From: Filomicrobium sp.
GTDB taxonomy: Bacteria > Pseudomonadota > Alphaproteobacteria > Rhizobiales > Hyphomicrobiaceae
Assembly: GCA_021775655.1 (NCBI GenBank)
Contig: JAJFHK010000450.1
Coordinates: 1-8,154, forward strand
Length of the DNA: 8,154 bases
Direction of reading: 5' to 3'
Shown: positions 4,557-8,154 of the stretch, piece by piece
How the letters are laid out: each line of letters starts with the position of its first letter
How positions within the stretch are numbered: the first letter of the stretch is position 1
Notes under the pieces: generated by a model
Seen by the model: the letters and a program-made list of their open reading frames with translations, nothing else
What the model was told of the DNA's origin: nothing
Databases searched by the model: none
Position numbers and translations under genes: made by a program

Positions 4557-7500
4557 ATGTTGGCAAGCAGATCACCCTGGTTGAGCATCCCGGTTCCAAG
4601 GGATGGGGCACAATTGCGCTTAATCTGCTTCCCGCACGGCGGCGGCGGACCGCAAGCCTATCGCAGCTGGGCGGAAAGCCTGCCGAGTTGGATTGAAGTC
4701 GTATGCGTCCAACCGCCTGGCCGCGGAGTGCGGATGCGCGAAACAATCATTCGTGACTTGCCCGTGATGCGGTCTCAAATAGCCGACGCGATCTGTTGTG
4801 GCATCGAAGGCCCATTCGCCTTCTTCGGTCATAGTGTTGGCGCCTTGGTTGCTTTCGAAGTCGCCCATGAACTCGAAAATCGGTCGGAAGATGCTCCGTT
4901 GCGGGTATTTCTATCCGCGTTTCAGGTGCTCAACGATAATGATCTGAATGCCGGCCAGTTGCTCCACGATGTGGACGATCAAGAATTACTCGAGTATCTC
5001 GCCGGACTTGGCCATTCAGCAGGCGATGCGATTTCGGATGTCGAATTTAAGAAGTTAATGCTTGATGCCGTCCGGGCGGATTTTGCACTGGCGGACAAGC
5101 ATCGCATTGACGCTACATCTCGGCTGAAAGCTCCCATCACTGCGCTCGGCGGCAAAGATGATGCAGCCGTATCGCTTGATGGGCTGGCGGCATGGCGAGA
5201 TCACACGAGAGCAGAATTTGCGATGCTCACGTTTGCAGGTGGGCATTTCTATACAAAGAGTGCCCGTGACGAGCTTCTTTGCAGCATCTCGGAAACGCTG
5301 CGAAGCGACCTCGACCGGCTGCCGAAGTCGCTCATTTTTGGACCGCGCGTGGAGTACCCGCGTGGGGCCTGCTTGCATCAACTCTTCCGTCAGCAAGCAG
5401 CAAAGACGCCGAATGCTGTCGCTGTGCTGGATCCCAACAACCTTCACACGGGAAGGCTGACATTTTCTGAGCTTGACCGACTCAGTGATGAACTCGCACG
5501 ACGTTTCCTTGCACAGGGCTGCAAAAAGGGTCGTGCGGTAGCAATATTTATGCGCCCATGCGCGGAACAGATTGTTGCCATGCTCGCCGCCCTCAAGGCT
5601 GGTGGGGCGTATCTGCCAATTCCTCCCTCGACGCCAACTGAGGGTGTTGCTAAAATTTTGGAAACCACGCAGCCCGTTGCTGCGGCGGTGACACCGGACC
5701 TAGTAAGCCGGTTGCCTGAGTCCTGGCAGCACTCCGAGCAGTGCACAAATTTGGCAGCGAATTGGCCAAGTGCAATTGCCAAACTCCCTATAGGCGATCT
5801 TTCCAGTAATCCAAAGACAAGTGCCGACCACCCGGCTTATATCGTCATGACTTCGGGGACGACGGGCAAGCCCAAAGGGATTGTGGGTCATCACCGCGGC
5901 GCGGTGAATTCGTACTGGTGGCGGTATCGGTATCTGCCTTATGCCGCGGAGGAACGCGAAGCCTGCAATGTTTTCTTCGTCTGGGAGGTCTTACGCCCAT
6001 TGCTGGCCGGTCGCCCGGCCGTCATCATCCCCGATGACGTGATCTTTGATCCCCATCGACTGATCGATTTCCTCGCAGACAATCGCGTGACAAGGGTGCT
6101 CTTTACTCCATCACTCCTCGACTCCTTGTTGGCAGCAGCCGGCGATAGGATGGCCGAGCGGCTTGTCTCGCTGCGTACCGTGGTGCTGAACGGCGAGGTC
6201 GTGACCACCGCGCTTGCGCAACGATTTGCCGATGCATTGCCGGATGCAACTCTGGTCAACGACTACTCAATCTCCGAATGCCACGACGTAGCAACTCTTA
6301 CGATTTTGAATGATGCCGCCGCCTTGCCGGACCATCGCCGTTTCCTGCCCGCTGGCCCCCCGATGAGCAACGTCAACATCTATGTGCTCGACGATGCGTT
6401 GCAACCTGTGGCGGTCGGTGTGCCAGGCGAGATATTCGTTGGCGGCGACAGCATTGGGGTGGGTTATCTCAACGCCCCAGCGGATACCGCCGAGCGCTTT
6501 CTTGCTGACCCATTTGCCTACGAGCCCAGCCTGAGCGGTGAGCAACCTCGCATGTTCCGCACCGGCGACATCGGGCGCATCCTGCCGGGTGGCGAAGTTG
6601 AAATATCCGGGCGCGCTCACTTCATGTTGAAGCTGCGCGGTTACACCGTCGTTCCTGCCACAGTGGAGGCAGAGATTTGCGCGTTCCATGCTTGTGCCGC
6701 TGCATCGGTCGTTGCCATCGAAAATCCTGATACACAGCAACCCGAAGCCCTGGCTGGTTACGTCGTCAGTTCCAACCCACGGGAGCCGATTGACCAGTCT
6801 GCCCTTCGGGAGTACCTGAAAAAGCGAGTCCCCCTATACGCAATACCGCGGGAATTCATTGAACTCAAACGGATGCCGATTGATCCAGCGACAGGCAAAA
6901 TCGATCGCCGCAGGTTGCCCAAGCCGAAAACCGCAAGCGAAGTTAGCTGGTCTACCTGTGCAGAAACAAACAACGGCGACTTTACCGCAGCGCTTGCTGT
7001 GCTCTGGCAACGCGTGTTGCGCATCCCGTCGGTTTCACCGGTCGACAACTTCTTTGATCTTGGTGGACATTCCCTGCTTGCCGCCGAGTTGACCCAAGCT
7101 GTCCGGCTGGAATTCGACATTATCGCCGACGTTATCGATGTCTTCGACAAGCCTGAATTCACCGCCTATGCCGACCTCCTTCTTTCCAAGGAAAATTCAG
7201 GCAAGCACTCATCCCTCAAAAGCACGCCTGCGATCGGCAGCCACCACGGCTCGGGCCCTGCCGACATTGCCGTAATCGGGATGGCCGGAAAGTTTCCAGG
7301 CGCAACTTCAGTTGAGGAACTTTGGAAACTCGTCTGCGAAGGAGGCTCTTCCGTACATAGCATTGATGAACACGAACTGCGCCGCAGGGGTATTCCCGAT
7401 AGCCTGATCCAGAATCCCGACTATGTGAAAGCCGGGGCTGTTCTCAATGATGTTGACAAGTTCGATCCGCGCTTCTGGGGTCTCAGCCAGGCTGAGGCCA

Positions 7501-8154
7501 CGATCATGGATCCTCAGCAGCGGCTGTTCCTGGAGTGCTGCTGGCACGCGCTCGAGGCAGCTGGCCACAGGCCAAGTGATGCCGACGGAAACATCGGCGT
7601 TTTCGCGGGGTGCTACTTGCCGAGTTATCTCATCCACCATCTTGGCGCAGACGCCCACCTCGATCCGGCAAGCCCCGCAGCATTCCACCTTGCCGAGATC
7701 GGAAACGATAAGGACTATCTGGCAAGCCGTGTTGCTTACCTGATGAATCTTACTGGCCCGGCGATCAGCGTCCAAACATCATGCTCCACCGGACTGGTTG
7801 CAATTGCCGAAGCAGCCTCCGCGTTGCGCGGCGGACAGTGCGACATGGCGCTTGCGGGGGCAACTTCCATAACGTTTCCTCAAGGCGGATTCATCAGCGC
7901 CGAAGGGCACATCGGAACGAGCAGCGGCAAGTGCCGTGCATTTGACGCTTCGGCAGACGGAACCATTCTCGGCGATGGTGTTGGTGTTGTGGTGTTGCGC
8001 CGTCTGGAAGAAGCACTCGGTGATGGTGATGACGTACTGGCTGTAATCAAGGGGCATGCCATCAATAACGACGGCGCTGCGAAGGCAGGGTACTCTGCCC
8101 CGAGTTCTTCTGGGCAGTCCGCTGTCATCAAACGGGCGCTACACCTCGCCGAAG
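4557..8154 (+). CDS. hybrid synthase: type II thioesterase - adenylation - carrier - ketosynthase (3' end outside window)
   Basis: One uninterrupted frame of 1199 codons runs off the right edge. Residues about 8-255 are a type II thioesterase: CFPHGGGG, PPGR, nucleophile S93 in GHSVGA, D201 in GGKDD, H230 in GGHF. About 270-790 is an adenylation domain: LTFSEL, LKAGGAYLPI, TSGTTGKPKG at 432-441, FFVWE at 473-477, FRTGD, and the catalytic lysine K781 in GKID. About 800-870 is a carrier domain with phosphopantetheine site S839 in LGGHSLL. From about 903 a ketosynthase begins (IAVIGMAGKFPG), with active cysteine C1076 in TSCSTGL; its two histidines lie beyond the window. There is no condensation domain, so the A-carrier pair looks like a loading module for polyketide extension. 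ATG 4557 is the only ATG between the in-frame TGA at 4524 and the thioesterase homology; no clear ribosome-binding site precedes it. It is divergent from the betaine operon. Confidence 0.93.
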   Translation, partial: MLASRSPWLSIPVPRDGAQLRLICFPHGGGGPQAYRSWAESLPSWIEVVCVQPPGRGVRMRETIIRDLPVMRSQIADAICCGIEGPFAFFGHSVGALVAFEVAHELENRSEDAPLRVFLSAFQVLNDNDLNAGQLLHDVDDQELLEYLAGLGHSAGDAISDVEFKKLMLDAVRADFALADKHRIDATSRLKAPITALGGKDDAAVSLDGLAAWRDHTRAEFAMLTFAGGHFYTKSARDELLCSISETLRSDLDRLPKSLIFGPRVEYPRGACLHQLFRQQAAKTPNAVAVLDPNNLHTGRLTFSELDRLSDELARRFLAQGCKKGRAVAIFMRPCAEQIVAMLAALKAGGAYLPIPPSTPTEGVAKILETTQPVAAAVTPDLVSRLPESWQHSEQCTNLAANWPSAIAKLPIGDLSSNPKTSADHPAYIVMTSGTTGKPKGIVGHHRGAVNSYWWRYRYLPYAAEEREACNVFFVWEVLRPLLAGRPAVIIPDDVIFDPHRLIDFLADNRVTRVLFTPSLLDSLLAAAGDRMAERLVSLRTVVLNGEVVTTALAQRFADALPDATLVNDYSISECHDVATLTILNDAAALPDHRRFLPAGPPMSNVNIYVLDDALQPVAVGVPGEIFVGGDSIGVGYLNAPADTAERFLADPFAYEPSLSGEQPRMFRTGDIGRILPGGEVEISGRAHFMLKLRGYTVVPATVEAEICAFHACAAASVVAIENPDTQQPEALAGYVVSSNPREPIDQSALREYLKKRVPLYAIPREFIELKRMPIDPATGKIDRRRLPKPKTASEVSWSTCAETNNGDFTAALAVLWQRVLRIPSVSPVDNFFDLGGHSLLAAELTQAVRLEFDIIADVIDVFDKPEFTAYADLLLSKENSGKHSSLKSTPAIGSHHGSGPADIAVIGMAGKFPGATSVEELWKLVCEGGSSVHSIDEHELRRRGIPDSLIQNPDYVKAGAVLNDVDKFDPRFWGLSQAEATIMDPQQRLFLECCWHALEAAGHRPSDADGNIGVFAGCYLPSYLIHHLGADAHLDPASPAAFHLAEIGNDKDYLASRVAYLMNLTGPAISVQTSCSTGLVAIAEAASALRGGQCDMALAGATSITFPQGGFISAEGHIGTSSGKCRAFDASADGTILGDGVGVVVLRRLEEALGDGDDVLAVIKGHAINNDGAAKAGYSAPSSSGQSAVIKRALHLAE
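4575..5321 (+). other. type II thioesterase domain at the N-terminus of the synthase
   Basis: The domain resembles stand-alone type II thioesterases, which release aberrant or stalled acyl groups from carrier domains. The catalytic triad can be read directly: serine codon 4833-4835, aspartate 5157-5159, histidine 5244-5246. The surrounding motifs FFGHSVGALVAFEVA and TALGGKDD are close to the family pattern, so it should be active. Its fusion in front of an adenylation domain is unusual. Confidence 0.9.
5364..6926 (+). other. adenylation domain with non-canonical substrate pocket
   Basis: Core motifs A1-A10 are largely present, including the catalytic lysine. Aligned by eye to GrsA, pocket positions 235, 236, 239, 278, 299, 301, 322, 330, 331 and 517 read V F W L V N D D V K (protein residues 472, 473, 476, 515, 543, 545, 569, 577, 578, 781). 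Asp235, which binds the alpha-amino group of ordinary amino acids, is replaced by valine. A5 reads NDYSISE instead of the usual N-x-YGPTE, and A8 reads GRAHFMLKLRGY with histidine where aspartate is usual. The substrate is probably not a plain alpha-amino acid. Confidence 0.8.
6966..7185 (+). other. peptidyl carrier (thiolation) domain
   Basis: DNFFDLGGHSLLAAEL contains the serine (codon 7071-7073) that receives 4'-phosphopantetheine. It directly follows the adenylation domain and is joined to the ketosynthase by a linker of roughly 30 residues rich in Ser, Gly, His and Lys. Confidence 0.93.
7263..8154 (+). other. ketosynthase domain, N-terminal two thirds
   Basis: The visible 297 residues include the start motif IAVIGMAGKFPG, MDPQQRLFLE, the active-site cysteine in VQTSCSTGLVA (codon 7782-7784), and the conserved KCRAFDASADGTILGDG. 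TSCST replaces the more common TACSS/TACST. It follows a carrier domain directly, as in NRPS-to-PKS junctions, so it should accept the carrier-bound starter and extend it. The histidine motifs and any acyltransferase lie beyond the window. Confidence 0.92.

Noticed and set aside
4508..4696. 62-residue frame overlapping the synthase start
   Set aside because: It runs into the thioesterase coding sequence out of frame and becomes an Arg-run; kept only as a possible leader in the findings.
5055..8131. Antisense frames of 64-157 residues opposite the synthase
   Set aside because: They are shadows of the 1199-codon frame, which carries full TE, A, PCP and KS motifs.

Overview
The window reads as part of a moderately GC-rich bacterial chromosome, most likely from an alphaproteobacterium. 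That placement is tentative: it rests on gene style, base composition and a CTTGA-type -35 box before the tRNA, not on a phylogenetic marker. It combines ordinary housekeeping genes on the left with an accessory, metabolically specialised block on the right.

Left part (1-2500). The 3' end of an alpha/beta-hydrolase gene (+ strand) converges on an EamA/DMT-type membrane transporter (- strand). Between them sits a 274-bp non-coding block with 20-bp terminal inverted repeats, flanked by TA in a CTAG context, like a mini-element of the IS630/Tc1-mariner type. The stop codons of both flanking genes lie exactly at its two ends. Upstream of the transporter are three copies of a roughly 39-bp-spaced repeat, two of them palindromic. 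Next come a tRNA-Lys(UUU) gene and a small single-pass membrane protein of unknown function.

Middle part (2503-4181). A tightly overlapping two-gene operon on the - strand encodes glycine/sarcosine N-methyltransferase and sarcosine/dimethylglycine N-methyltransferase. Together they make glycine betaine from glycine by three SAM-dependent N-methylations. Glycine betaine made this way is normally an osmoprotectant in halotolerant organisms.

Right part (4182-8154). A 375-bp intergenic region separates the operon from a divergently transcribed, very large gene that is open to the right edge of the window. It encodes a hybrid synthase with an N-terminal type II thioesterase domain, an NRPS-type adenylation domain, a peptidyl carrier domain and the start of a ketosynthase. 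There is no condensation domain, so the adenylation and carrier domains look like a loading module that primes a polyketide synthase. The adenylation pocket lacks the aspartate that normally holds the alpha-amino group of an amino acid and carries two other acidic residues.

The most interesting reading is inference. The betaine operon and the synthase may form one system in which glycine betaine, or a partly methylated glycine, is the adenylated starter unit of a quaternary-ammonium polyketide. The alternative is that an osmolyte operon simply sits beside an unrelated biosynthetic cluster.
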